NCBI RefSeq assembly: GCF_008831285.2
Contig: NC_045145.1
Location: forward strand, 14,710,040-14,774,039
Direction: 5' to 3'
From: Nymphaea colorata
Lineage: Eukaryota > Streptophyta > Magnoliopsida > Nymphaeales > Nymphaeaceae
DNA length: 64,000 nucleotides
Both the position numbers and the translations under genes were made by a program. The notes below the pieces were generated by a model. It was given only the letters and a program-made list of their open reading frames with translations. It did no database searches and had not been told where the DNA came from. Below are positions 49,190-62,148 of this stretch, one piece after another. Position 1 is the first letter of the stretch. The number at the start of each line of letters is the position of its first letter.

Positions 49190-51240
49190 CATGTCTATTT
49201 CAAGCCACCCGCGGGACAGTATTCCACTGCTCCAACCAAAACTTGGCGAACTTCCAATCACTAATTTGCCAACACATATTGTTTCTTATTCTTTTTGAGG
49301 CATTAGAGATGCCTCTCCAAATAGGAGATTGGATTCCACCATTGTATTTTTCCCAAGCACCCTTCTTATTTAGGTCTTTTTTGTCTGCAAACATTCGCCA
49401 ACATGCCTTGATTCATAACTCCTTCACATCCCATAAAACTCAAGAATGCAATGTCAACTTCCCCAACTTCTTCATACCTACTCCCTCCCTGAAACAAGTA
49501 AATCAAAACATCAAAGAGATAAGATGCATTCGACCACCATCAGCATTGATTGCCATTTCTCCTTTCTTTCTCATCATTTCCTTTCCATTTTGTTGATGGA
49601 TAATGGCATACAATTGTCATTTCTCCTTTCTTTGTTATCATTTCATTTTCATTAAGAAGCAAGAATGGCATACAATTTGTTGTATGGAAAATGGTATACA
49701 ATTTTTTGCCACAGAAAGCTGATCATGATATTTGCAAATTTTTTAATAATAGTAGGGCAATAGGTACCATAATCTGTTGGGAGAAAGAGGTAATCCAAGG
49801 TATTCAGTTGGAAAAGTTCCTCTAACCCAACCAAGTTGAGAGCCAATGGCATTCATATTTGACTCCATCATAGAAATTCCAAAGAAACTGGTTGCAGTCA
49901 CACCTTGAATTCATCTACCTATCTTTAGAATGTCAGTTTTATTTCTCATAATAGCAGTCTGAAATTTCTTAGTAAACATTTCCAAAGCAATCAAAAGAGA
50001 TAAGGGGAAAAATGATCCCCTTGTTTCAAACCTCACTTGCTCACAAAATATCTACTCTCTACCATTAATAAGCATTGAATACGACTCAGTAGAGACAATA
50101 GTCATGATTCTTTCCACCCAAGTACGGTGAAATTCTAAAAAATTGAAGGCAACTTTCAAAAAAGACCAGTCCACCCTGTCATCAACTTTAAACAAGTCCA
50201 TTTCAATCCCAAGACTACTCTTCTTACTCTTAGACATCTCATGAACCATCTCATGAGCCAAAAGATAAGCAAGATGGATGCATCTGCCTGATAAAACGGT
50301 ACCCGGCAGACCTGAAATCACTCTATCAATCGTCCACTTAATGCTGTGAACATTACCCCTGATATAAATTTGAACCAACGATTTCCAAGGGCAATGGAAT
50401 GAAAGTTGGAAATGTGGACAGAATTCCCTTTCTTAGGGATAAGAATAAAGTGATTTTGCCCAAATTTCTGAACAGTCTGTCCTTTATTAAAAAATTCACA
50501 AAGGGACACCGAAACATCAGGCTTAATTATATTCTAGCATTAAAAAAAAAAATCTGTTAAGGAAAACCATCAGGGCCAGGGTAGCTGCCCCAGCTAGCTC
50601 CCATAATAATTTCATAGATCTCCACATCTTCTATTGGTCTGGTAAGCTTATCATTTTCTTCTTACGGAACCTTGCTCCATGCCCAAACATGGTTCATCAA
50701 TATACCTGTACAATATCCTATTTGAAGAAATTTTCTCAACATGTCTCGCACAAGCTTCATGAATAGCATTAAGATCCTCAAATCGGCCCTCGTCACTTTC
50801 AATGTCAAAAATATGTTTTTCCTACTTTTATCCTTAACAAAAGCATAATCGCTTCCATCATTTTGCAGCCATTTGATTCTTTGAACGACTTTTGCATTCA
50901 TAGGATCATCTCTAATTCTGTGTTGCTTAAGTTCCCATTGAGAACAACCAGGCCTGAAATCATTGTGGACATAAGACAATTCCTGTTGTATCCTTTTAAC
51001 TGTAATGTTGATACTGTCAAGCCCAAATTGATTCCATTGATTGAGACCAGCCTTCAGTCCGTCCAATTTAGAAAGTAATCTGACCATGGGACATCCGCTA
51101 ATAATTTTTGCAAATATTTGGCAAAAGACAAAAATGACATGATAGTTTGTTCATCAAAACTTTTTAATGTCATCCAAGATAAAGAAAAAAAAAAGAAAAA
51201 ATAATTTGACAAACATATCCATACAAGGTAACACATGAGT
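49190..51240 (-). mobile_element. L1-type LINE relic
   Basis: Read on the minus strand from 51,240 downward, fragments of a plant L1-type ORF2 appear in order: linker between endonuclease and RT (KLDGLKAGLNQWNQFGLDSI, KWLQNDGSDYAFVKDKSRKN), RT entry (GASWGSYPGPDGFP near 50,580), HFILIPKKGNSVHISNF (near 50,430), palm (SGRCIHLAYLLAHEMVHEM, then KVDDRVDWSFLKV near 50,160; the usual KAYDRV is altered), IVSTESYSMLING (near 50,060), a fingers/palm stretch (near 49,980), and the 3' region (SPIWRGI and WKFAKFWLEQWNT, 49,394-49,200). Stops and frame changes separate the fragments. The endonuclease domain is not visible and the FADD box could not be found. Inactive. Confidence 0.75.
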
Positions 51241-53371
51241 ACAAAACTTCATGCTCCTGTATCACAAAAACCTAGAGAAGCCCAAAAAGTTTTGAACAGT
51301 TGGTCGAAAAATAATGAAAATTTAATAAAAAAAATATTAACAAAGTTAAAAAGATTATGAAGGCTTTGGAAGAAAACGAAATAAGTGTGTTTTTCAAAAA
51401 ACTTGCAAAATTTCATGTCATCCAAAATTAGAAAACGGTCTTAAACAAATTGAATATCTTTGAAAATTTAAGATTGATAAATTTTGTTTCACAACTTGGA
51501 AAATATATACGACTTCAAAACTTCATGAGTGCTCATGAGAGTCAATGATCTGAAATCTCAAAAATGTTTGAAACGTTTCCAATTCTTTGTTCAATAATTA
51601 TGAACGTTTGAGAAATTGAAATGCTAGCAAAGTTCAAAAAATGTAAAAATTGTGACACAATATAATCCTAACAAAGTTAAAAAAAAATGTCAAAAAAAAT
51701 TGGCTTCCTAAAAAATGTTGGAAAATTCAACTTTTGGAAAAGGTACGTAGTTTAGGAAACAAAGCAAAAAGATTAAAGAAATTCCCAAAACATAACAAAG
51801 ATTTGTCAAAAATTGTTAAGAAAAGTAAACATGTGAGAAAAAATTACGAACATCCAAAATCAAAAAATGTTTCTAAAAATTTTGACAAAAGTCTTTAAAA
51901 TCTAAGTGAAAATTTTCTTACAAGGTATTTAGTTTGAGCTGTTGGACTTTTCAACTAAGATCTCCAGGACAGGTCTGGTTGATCCGATCTAAGATGTTTT
52001 ATTTAAGATTTGTATACAAGACATAGATCAGCTAATCTGTTCCAATCTTGGGCATCCAATTTTGAATTTCGTAGTAAAATCAAGATCAGAGCTCTCATAT
52101 GATCGGGTCAGAGATGTTGCATTTGGAATTTGGACATAACTTTTAGATCAGAGGTCTAATCTGATCTGGTCTAGGATGTTGGATTTGGGATTATGATACT
52201 AGAATGATCGATAACGAGTTTGATTTGATCTTGTCTAGAATGTTGGATTCAAAATTTGAATCTAAGAAATGGATCAAATGTCTAATATGATCTAATATGA
52301 AATATCTAGGATCTGGATCAGAGGTCTCATCTAATCCGTTTTGTAATGTTGAATATGGGTTTGGGACTAAGATTGGGTTCAGAGGTCTAACCTGATCCAG
52401 TCGACAGTGTTGAAATTGGGAATTCAATCTAAGAAGTAGATCAGATGTTTGATCTGATCCGGTTTGTACATTGCGTATGCGATGTTTCACCTAAGATCTG
52501 GATATTGATCCGACATAATATATTGCATGAATTTTGACCTAAGTTTTGGATCATAAGTCTAATTTGATCCGATCAGAGTGTTTGATTTGGAATTTGGAAC
52601 TAAGATCTGAATCAGAGGTCTGTTTGAGGTGTTGGAGTTTTCTCTTAAGATCTCAATGAGAGGTCTGGTTGATCCGGTCTAAGATGATTTACTTAAGATT
52701 TGAATCTAATATACATATCAGATGTCTAAGCTAATCCAATCTAGGGCATTCAATTTTGAATTTCGTAGTAAAATCAAGATCAAAGCTTTGATTTGATCCG
52801 AACAGAGATGTTGCGTTTAAAAGTTCTAGATCAGAGGTCTAATCTGATCTGGTCTAGGATGTTGGATAAGGGATTTGATATGATATGGTCTACAATGTTG
52901 GATTCAAAATTTGAATACAAGAAATGGACCAAGGTCTAATCTGATCGAATATGCAATATCCAAGATCTAGATCAGAGGTCTCATCTGATCTGGTTGTAAC
53001 GTTGAATTTGGGTTTGGGATCTAATATCAGGTTTAGAGGTACAATCTGATCCGATCCACGGTGTTGAAATTGGGAATTCGATCAAGGAAGTAGATCAAAA
53101 GTCTTATTTGATATGGTCAGGTACATTGCATATAGGATGTTTCACCTAAGATCTGGATCAAAGGTCTGATTGATCCGGCATAACACGTTGAATTTAAGAT
53201 TTGGATCTAAGGAACAACCTAGAGGTCTTCCAATATGAGACATTGGATTTGAAACTAAAACATGGATCAAAGGTCCGATATAATATGTTGCATTCTGAAT
53301 TTTGACCAATCTAATCTGATCTGGTCAGAGAGGTTTGATTTGGAATTTGGAACTAGGATCTGGATCAGAGG
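50443..53371. repeat. Higher-order repeat copy A
   Basis: A unit of about 2.93 kb made of 0.8 kb of LINE sequence, 0.7 kb of AT-rich sequence and 1.4 kb of 61-62 bp satellite. Its left end is continuous with the longer LINE relic, so A holds the ancestral junction. From about 50,815 rightwards it is almost identical to copy B; its first 0.37 kb is clearly diverged from B and C. Confidence 0.88.
51950..53371. repeat. Satellite block 2 (in copy A)
   Basis: Continuous 61-62 bp monomers with GATCAGAGGTCTGATCTGATC cores. The minus strand stays open for 99 codons (52,490-52,191) because the monomer lacks stops in some frames; I regard this as an artefact of the repeat, not a gene. Confidence 0.85.
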
Positions 53372-56312
53372 TAAGAATGAAGTGATTTTGCCCAAGTTTC
53401 TCAACAATTTGTCCTTTATTAAAAAAATCACAAAGGGGCACCGAAACATTAGGCTTAATTATATTCTACTATTAAAAAAAAAAACTGTTAAGGAAAACCA
53501 TCAGGGCCAGGGGAACTGCACCAGCTAGCTCCCATAATAGCTTCATAGATCTCCAGATTCTCCACATCATCTATTGGTTTGGTAAGCTTATCATTTTCTT
53601 CTTACGTAACCTTGCTCCATGCCCAAACATCGTTCATCAACATACCTGTACAATCTCCTATTGAAGAAATTTTCTCAACATGTCTCGCACAAGCTTCATG
53701 AATAGCATTAAGATCCTCAAATCGGCCCTCGTCACTTTCAATGTCAAAAATATGCTTTTCCTACTCTTATCCTTAACAAAAGCATAATCGCTTCCATCAT
53801 TTTGCAGCCATTTGATTCTTTGAACGACTTTTGCCTTCATAGGATCATCTCTAATTCTGTGTTGCTTATGTTCCCATTGTGAACAATCAGGCCTGAAATC
53901 ATTGTGGACATAAGACAATTCCTGTTGTATCCTTTTAACTGTAATGTTGATACTGTCAAGCCCAAATTGATTCCATTGATTGAGACCAGCCTTCAGTCCG
54001 TCCAATTTAGAAAGTAATCTGACCATGGGACATCCGCTAATAATTTTTGCAAATATTTGGCAAAAGACAAAAATGACATGATAGTTTGTTCATCAAAACT
54101 TTTTAATGTCATCCAAGATAAAGAAAAAAAAAAAAAGAAAAAATAATTTGACAAACATATCCATACAAGGTAACACATGAGTACAAAACTTCATGCTCCT
54201 GTATCACAAAAACCTAGAGAAGCCCAAAAAGTTTTGAACAGTTGGTCGAAAAATAATGAAAATTTAATAAAAAAAATATTAACAAAGTTCAAAAGGTTAT
54301 GAAGGCTTTGGAAGAAAACGAAATAAGTGTGTTTTTCAAAAAACTTGCAAAATTTCATGTCATCCAAAATTAGAAAACGGTCTTAAACAAATTGAATATC
54401 TTTGAAAATTTAAGATTGATGAATTTTGTTTCACAACTTGGAAAATATATACGACTTCAAAACTTCATGAGTGCTCATGAGAGTCAATGATCTAAAATCT
54501 CAAAAATGTTTGAAACGTTTCCAATTCTTTGTTCAATAATTATGAACGTTTGAGAAATTGAAATGCTAGCAAAGTTCAAAAAATGTAAAAATTGTGACAC
54601 AATATAATCCTAACAAAGTTAAAAAAAAATGTCAAAAAAAATTGGCTTCCTAAAAAATGTTGGAAAATTCAACTTTTGGAAAAGGTACGTAGTTTAGGAA
54701 ACAAAGCAAAAAGATTAAAGAAATTCCCAAAACATAACAAAGATTTGTCAAAAATTGTTAAGAAAAGTAAACATGTGAGAAAAAATTACGAACATCCAAA
54801 ATCAAAAAATGTTTCTAAAAATTTTGACAAAAGTCTTTAAAATCTAAGTGAAAATTTTCTTACAAGGTATTTAGTTTGAGCTGTTGGACTTTTCAACTAA
54901 GATCTCCAGGACAGGTCTGGTTGATCCGATCTAAGATGTTTTATTTAAGATTTGTATACAAGACATAGATCAGCTAATCTGTTCCAATCTTGGGCATCCA
55001 ATTTTGAATTTCGTAGTAAAATCAAGATCAGAGCTCTCATATGATCGGGTCAGAGATGTTGCATTTGGAATTTGGACATAACTTTTAGATCAGAGGTCTA
55101 ATCTGATCTGGTCTAGGATGTTGGATTTGGGATTATGATACTAGAATGATCGATAACGAGTTTGATTTGATCTTGTCTAGAATGTTGGATTCAAAATTTG
55201 AATCTAAGAAATGGATCAAATGTCTAATATGATCTAATATGAAATATCTAGGATCTGGATCAGAGGTCTCATCTAATCCGTTTTGTAATGTTGAATATGG
55301 GTTTGGGACTAAGATTGGGTTCAGAGGTCTAACCTGATCCAGTCGACAGTGTTGAAATTGGGAATTCAATCTAAGAAGTAGATCAGATGTTTGATCTGAT
55401 CCGGTTTGTACATTGCGTATGCGATGTTTCACCTAAGATCTGGATATTGATCCGACATAATATATTGCATGAATTTTGACCTAAGTTTTGGATCATAAGT
55501 CTAATTTGATCCGATCAGAGTGTTTGATTTGGAATTTGGAACTAAGATCTGAATCAGAGGTCTGTTTGAGGTGTTGGAGTTTTCTCTTAAGATCTCAATG
55601 AGAGGTCTGGTTGATCCGGTCTAAGATGATTTACTTAAGATTTGAATCTAATATACATATCAGATGTCTAAGCTAATCCAATCTAGGGCATTCAATTTTG
55701 AATTTCGTAGTAAAATCAAGATCAAAGCTTTGATTTGATCCGAACAGAGATGTTGCGTTTAAAAGTTCTAGATCAGAGGTCTAATCTGATCTGGTCTAGG
55801 ATGTTGGATAAGGGATTTGATATGATATGGTCTACAATGTTGGATTCAAAATTTGAATACAAAAATGGACCAAGGTCTAATCTGATCGAATATGCAATAT
55901 CCAAGATCTAGATCAGAGGTCTCATCTGATCTGGTTGTAACGTTGAATTTGGGTTTGGGATCTAATATCAGGTTTAGAGGTACAATCTGATCCGATCCAC
56001 GGTGTTGAAATTGGGAATTCGATCAAGGAAGTAGATCAAAAGTCTTATTTGATATGGTCAGGTACATTGCATATAGGATGTTTCACCTAAGATCTGGATC
56101 AAAGGTCTGATTGATCCGGCATAACACGTTGAATTTAAGATTTGGATCTAAGGAACAACCTAGAGGTCTTCCAATATGAGACATTGGATTTGAAACTAAA
56201 ACATGGATCAAAGGTCCGATATAATATGTTGCATTCTGAATTTTGACCAATCTAATCTGATCTGGTCAGAGAGGTTTGATTTGGAATTTGGAACTAGGAT
56301 CTGGATCAGAGG
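53372..56312. repeat. Higher-order repeat copy B (chimeric)
   Basis: A unit of 2.94 kb. The first 0.37 kb (53,372 to about 53,750) matches copy C base for base as far as I compared and differs from A; from about 53,760 to the end it matches A with only a few substitutions and a small deletion near 55,860. This is the pattern expected of an unequal crossover product. Confidence 0.88.
54890..56312. repeat. Satellite block 3 (in copy B)
   Basis: Near-identical repeat of satellite block 2, including the same 99-codon (55,432-55,133) and 88-codon (56,203-56,469) open stretches at an offset of 2,941-2,942 bp. Confidence 0.85.
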
Positions 56313-58030
56313 TAAGAATGAAGTGATTTTGCCCAAGTTTCTCAACAATTTGTCCTTTATTAAAAAAATCACAAAGGGGCACCGAAACATTAGGCTTAAT
56401 TATATTCTACTATTAAAAAAAAAAACTGTTAAGGAAAACCATCAGGGCCAGGGGAACTGCACCAGCTAGCTCCCATAATAGCTTCATAGATCTCCAGATT
56501 CTCCACATCATCTATTGGTTTGGTAAGCTTATCATTTTCTTCTTACGTAACCTTGCTCCATGCCCAAACATCGTTCATCAACATACCTGTACAATCTCCT
56601 ATTGAAGAAATTTTCTCAACATGTCTCGCACAAGCTTCATGAATAGCATTAAGATCCTCAAATCGGCCCTCGTCACTTTCAATGTCAAAAATATGCTTTT
56701 TACTTTTTCCTACTTTTATCCTTAACAAAAGCATAATCGCTTCCATCATTTTGCAGCCATTTGATTCTTTGAACGACTTTTGCTTTCACAGGATCATCTC
56801 TAATTCTATGTTGCTTAAGTTCCCATTGAGAACAACCAGGCCTCAAATCATTGTGGAGATAAGACAATTCCTGTTGTATCCTTTTAACTGTAATGTTGAT
56901 TCTGTCAAGACCAAATTGAATTCATTGATTGAGACCAGCCTTGAGTCTATCCAATTTAGAAAGTAATCTGACCATGGGACATCCGCTAATAATTTTTGCA
57001 AATATTTGGCAAAAGACTAAAACGACATGATAGTTTGTTCATCAAAACTTTTTAATGTCATCCAAGATTTTAAAAAAAAATAAAAATAACTTCGACAAAC
57101 ATTCCACACAAGGTAACACATGAGTACAAAACTTCATGATCCTGTGTCTCAAAAACCTAGAGAAGCCCAAAAAGTTTGAAAAGTTTTGAACAGTTGGTCC
57201 AAAAATAATGAAAATTTGATAAAAAAAATATTAACAAAGTTAAAATTTGTGAACATGATAAAGTTTAAAAGATTAGGAAGGCTTTGGAAATATCTTCCAA
57301 AAGAAAAAGAAATAAGTGTGTTTTTCAAAAAACTTGCACATTTTCATGTCATCCAAAATTAGAAAATGGTCTTAAAAGTTTAACATCTTTGAAAATCAAA
57401 AAATGTTTCTAAAAATTTTGACAAAAGTCTTTAAAATCTAGGTGTGGTGAAAATTTTCTTACAAGATATTTAGTTTGAGCTGCTGGACTTTTCAACTAAG
57501 ATCTCGATGAGAGGCCTGGTTGATCCGGTCTAAGATGTTTTATTCAAGATTTGTATATAAGACATAGATCAGCTAATCTCATCCAATCTTGGGCATTCAA
57601 TTTTGAATTTCGTAGTAAAATCAAGATCAGAGGTCTCATCTGATCGGGCTGAAAGATGTTGCATTTTGAATTTGGACATAAGTTCTAGATCAGAGGTCTA
57701 ATCTGATCTAGTCTAGAATGTTGGATTTCCGATTAGGATACTAGAATGTTCGATAAGGGGTTTGATCTGATCTTGTCTAGAATGTTGGATTCATAATTTG
57801 AATCTAAGAAATGGAAAAGGATCTGGATAAGAGGTCTCATCTCATCCATTTTGTAATGTTGAATATGGGTTTGGGACCAAGATCGAGATCACAGGTCTAA
57901 CCTAATCGGATCCATAGGGTTGAAATTGGGAACTCAATCTAAGAAGTAGATCAGAAGTCTGATCTAATCCGGTCTGGCACATTGAGTATGCGTCTATTTA
58001 ATGTTTCACCTAAGATCTGATCCTATCATA
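56313..58030. repeat. Higher-order repeat copy C, diverged and shortened
   Basis: It starts with the same LINE fragment as B, then diverges (for example an 8-bp insertion near 56,700 and substitutions through 56,960). It lacks roughly 0.4 kb of the AT-rich part present in A and B (between about 57,370 and 57,400). The satellite part is recognisably collinear with A and B to about 58,000 but shows many differences. The right limit is approximate. Confidence 0.7.
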
Positions 58031-59625
58031 GATATTTGATTTGGAATTTGGAACTAAGATCTGGATCGAAGGCCTGATCTGGTCCAGTCTAGAATGTTAG
58101 ATTTAGGATTTGAAACAAAGAAATTGATCAAAGATCGAATATGATCTAATCTATAATATAGATTTGGAAGTTGGAAATAAAATATGGATTTCGATCCAAC
58201 ATCTAGATAAGAGGTCCAATTTGATAAAGTTTGAGATGTTGGAGTTTTCTCTTAAGATCTCGATGAGAGGTCTGGTTGATCTGGTATAAGATGTTTTACT
58301 TAAGATTTGAATCTAATATACATATTAGAGGTCTAAGCTAATCCAATGTAGGGCATTCAATTTTGAATTTCATAGTAAAATCAAGATAAAAGGTTTGATC
58401 TTATCGAGACAGAGATGTTGCACGTTAAAAAGTTCTAGATCAGAGGTCTAATCTGATCCGGTCTAAGATGTTGGATTTGGGATTATGACATTAAAATGTT
58501 GGATACGGGATTTGATCTGATCTGGTCCAGAATGTTGGATTCAAAATTTGAATATAAGAAACATATCAAAGGTCTAATATGATCGAATATGCAATATCCA
58601 AGATCTAGATCAGAGGTCTCATCTGATCTAGTTGTAATGTTGAATTTGGGTTTGGGATCTAAGATCGGGATCAGAGGTCTATCTGATCCGGTCCACGGTG
58701 TTGAAATTGGGAATTCAATCTAGGAAGTAGATCAAAAGTCTTATTTCATTTTGGTCTGGTACATTGCATATAGAATGTTTCACCTAAGATCTGGATCAAA
58801 GGTCTAATTGATCCAGTATAACATGTTGGATTTAAAATTTGGATCTAAGGAACAACCTAGAGGTCTTCCAATAAGAGACATTGGATTTGAAACTAAAACA
58901 CGGATCAGAGGTCCGATATAATATGTTGCATTCTAAATTTTGACCTATGTTTTGGATCGGAAGTCTAATCCAATCCGGTCAGAGATGTTTGATTTGCAAT
59001 TTGGAACTAGGAACTGGATCAGAGGTTTGATTTGGTCAGGTCTAGAATGTTGTATTTAGGGTTTGAACCTAAGAAATTGATCCAAGGTTGAATCTGATCT
59101 AATCTATGATATTAGATTTGGAATTTTGAAATAATATATGGACGAGAGGTTGGATATAATCCAGCTTGGATTGTTGGATTTGGAATTCAGATCCAAGATA
59201 TAAATAAGAGGTCTGATTTGATACAGTTTGAGGTGCTGGAATTTTCTCCTAAGATCTCAATGAGAGGTCTGGTTGATCCGATCAAAAATGTTTTATATAA
59301 GATTTGCATCTAAGATATAGATAAACTAATTTGATCCAATCTTGGGCATACAATTTTGAATTTCGTAGTAAATTCAAGATCAGAGGTCTCATCTGATCGG
59401 GTCAGAGATGTTGCATTTGGAATTGGGACATAAGTTATAAATCAGAAGTCTAATTTGATGTAGCCTAAGATGTTGGATTTGAGACTAGGATACTAGAATG
59501 TTCGATAAGGAGTTTGATCTTATCTTGACCAGAATGTTCGATTCAAAATTTGAATCTAAGAAATGGATAAAAGGTCTAATATGATCCAATATGAAATATC
59601 CAGGATCTGGATCAAAGGTCTCATC
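57470..59625. repeat. Satellite block 4
   Basis: About 35 monomers of the same 61-62 bp family, more diverged from one another than the A and B blocks are from each other. Interrupted at 59,626 by a MITE. Confidence 0.82.
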
Positions 59626-60067
59626 TAAGGCTGCACAACGAGTCGAGCCAGCTCGGGCTCGACTCGAACTCGCCCGGTTAAACTCGGCTCGAGCTCGACT
59701 CGTTTATAAACGAGTCGAGTTCGAGCTTACAATGAAACTCGAATGAGTAAACGAGTCGAGTTCGAGTTTTAAGAACTCGACTCGTTTATACTCGACTCGA
59801 CTCGTTTATACTCGACGAGTAAACAAATTTCATCCCACGTCATGAAATTTACTAGATATTTTAAAAAGAAGGATCATATTTTATTTAGACGAGCTAATCG
59901 AGTTAATCGAGTCGAGCTCGAGCTCGACTTTATTTAATCGAGTCGAGCTCGAGCTTGTGTTAGGTAGCTCGACTCGAGTTCGAGTCGAGTTCAAGCTCGA
60001 GCTCGTTGAGTCGAGTCGAGCTCGAGCTGGGCAAGCTCGAGCTCGACTCGGCTCGTGTGCAGCCCTA
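59626..60067. mobile_element. hAT-like foldback MITE inside the satellite
   Basis: The ends are TAAGGCTGCACAACGAG and the complement of TAGGGCTGCACACGAG. The 8-bp target duplication GTCTCATC is perfect on both sides (59618-59625 and 60068-60075) and reconstitutes an uninterrupted satellite monomer when the element is removed. Most of the 442 bp consists of CTCGAG/GAGTCGAG words, giving long internal palindromes (for example CTCGACTCGTTTATAAACGA). No coding content. Confidence 0.82.
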
Positions 60068-60920
60068 GTCTCATCTGATCCGTTTTGCAATGTTGGATAT
60101 GGGTTTGGCAATAAGATCGGGATCAGAGGTCTAACCTGATCCGGTCGACAGTGTTGAAATTGGGAATTCAATATAAGAAGTAGATCAGAAGTCTGATCTA
60201 ATCCGGTCTGGTACATTGCATATGGGACGTTTCACCTAAGATATGGATCAAAGGTCTCACTGATCTGGCATGACAAGTTGGATTTAAGATTTGGATCTAA
60301 GGTACAAGCTAGAGGTCTTCCAAAATGAGACACTGAATTTGAAACTAAAATAAGGATCAGAGGTCTGATGTAATATGTTGCATTCTGAATTTTGACCTAA
60401 GTTTTGGATCAAAGGTCAAATCCGATCCGAGGTTTGTTCTGATCAGAGGTTTGATTTGATCGGGTCTAGGATGTTGCGTTTAAAGGTTTTAGATCAGAGG
60501 TCTAATCTGATCTGGTCTAGGATGTGGATTTGGGATTAGGACATTAGAATGTTGGATAAGGAGTTTGATCTCATCAAGTCCAAAATGTTGGATTCAAATT
60601 TTGAATCTAAGAAATGGATCAAAGGTCTAATATGATCCAATATGAAATATCTAGGATCTGGATCAGAGGTCTCATCTGATCCGTTTTGTATTGTTGAATA
60701 TGGGTTTGGGACTAAGATCAAGATCTGGTCTATAATGTTGAATTTAGTATTGGGATCTAAGATTTAGATCAAAGGTCTTCTTTGATCCGGTCCACAATGT
60801 TGAAATTGGGAATTCAATCTAAGAAGTAGATCAGAATTGGTACATTGCATATGGAATGTTTCACCAAAGATCTGGATCAAAGGTCTCGTTGATCCAGTAT
60901 AATATGTTGGATTTAAGGTC
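60068..60920. repeat. Satellite block 5
   Basis: Continuation of the 61-62 bp array after the MITE. It ends at about 60,920, where an unrelated coding-like insert begins. Confidence 0.82.
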
Positions 60921-62148
60921 CCATAATAGGGACACAATTTAAAATCAGTTGTTCATGCTCAGAAACTTACTATAAGTTGGCATGAGACAGTATTTTCGAT
61001 AATGGTCAACCATCTGTGTGGCTATTGGAATTCTTATTTCTTCGGTTGCTTGTTCTATGCTGGAGTAGTTGCGGTTGAGCTCTGCACTTAGTGTCAATAA
61101 AAAAAAAGATGCCGGCTCTAGAAGATGAGGTAAGGACAACCGGGAAGTACTATGAAGCAGGTGGTCTAAGAACTTCTCTAATATCCAAGGAGTATGAATG
61201 ATTAGAGCAACTCTTGCACCAACTTAGGTCGATCCATTTTTGTAACCTTTTCTTCGATGGGTATCCTTCTACCACCTGCCTTTTCCTTACCTTGAGGTAA
61301 CTGTAAAGTTCAACAACAAGAATGTCTTGCCCAGCAATCTTAAGAATTGAGAAATGTAGGTCATTAGCAAACCTTGTAACTCCTACTAGAGACTCTCCCA
61401 AGTCAAACTTCTCCATGTTCGACTCTAAGTAACTTTCCTCCATGTCATCCAAGTCTTTAGCCGACTATTGTTGACAGAGCACATTTTCCCTAAGAAGTTG
61501 AACCTACTCTTTAGTTAAAGTTGAATTCTCCATCAGTTTATGGCTAAACATTATCCCATTAAGTCTGTTTCTTAGTCTTTGTCGAACATATGCCAACTCC
61601 TTGCATCTATGGCTAGCCACCTGTTCTAAAACTTGCTCCACAATGCTAGGTATGTCGAACGCCACACACAGAAAACAAAGTACACCATCAATCCTATCCT
61701 CTATATCCATTCTTGTGCTTTTGGGAAGCAATGCCTCCACATATTTCCCATGCTGGTAAAAAATTCTGAACAACAACTGTCAGCATCTTGCCCTACCACC
61801 ACATTATAAATTTTCCAACTGTGGTGCATGTCGTAGTTGTTGTTCATCATCAGGGACCAAATAAGAACGAAGTTGTCTCCACCCTTCACAAGGAATTTGT
61901 AGGATATTACCCTCATTCACCAACTCCCATTGTGGCAGGTCAGCAAAAGCACATCCAAATAGTGACATGAATCGGGCAGCAACAACGCCTATCCCAAGAG
62001 CATCTTGATGACAATCACTTACAAGGAATTCATGTTCAAATAAAACCTTTAGATAAATAACTCGTGCAAATGCAACTTGAAGAATCAGATGTGAATGAGA
62101 ATGCCTCAACTGGGGCCGAAGAGTACCCTTTCTCATGTGGATGATTTG
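60921..62148 (-). pseudogene. Unidentified gene fragment inserted in the satellite array
   Basis: Satellite monomers stop at about 60,920 and resume at 62,149. Between them, all long open frames are on the minus strand: 62,136-61,804 (ends in LPQWELVNEGNILQIPCEGW and later residues), 61,776-61,504 (RMDIEDRIDGVLCFLCVAF, LEQVASHRCKELAYVRQRL), 61,452-61,150 (SLVGVTRFANDLHFSILKIA, QDILVVELYSYLKVRKRQVV) and 61,139-60,945. They use different frames with stops between them. The amino-acid composition looks protein-like rather than like simple repeats. I do not recognise the family. It may be a transduplicated host gene fragment or the degraded coding region of a transposable element. No flanking target duplication was identified. 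Confidence 0.45.

Noticed and set aside
52191..52490. 99-codon open frame on the minus strand, repeated identically at 55,133-55,432
   Set aside because: It lies wholly in satellite monomers; openness follows from a monomer without stops in some frames, and the two copies are identical because they belong to the duplicated unit.
53262..53528. 88-codon plus-strand open frame repeated at 56,203-56,469
   Set aside because: It spans the satellite-LINE junction of the higher-order repeat, antisense to the LINE; no protein family resemblance.
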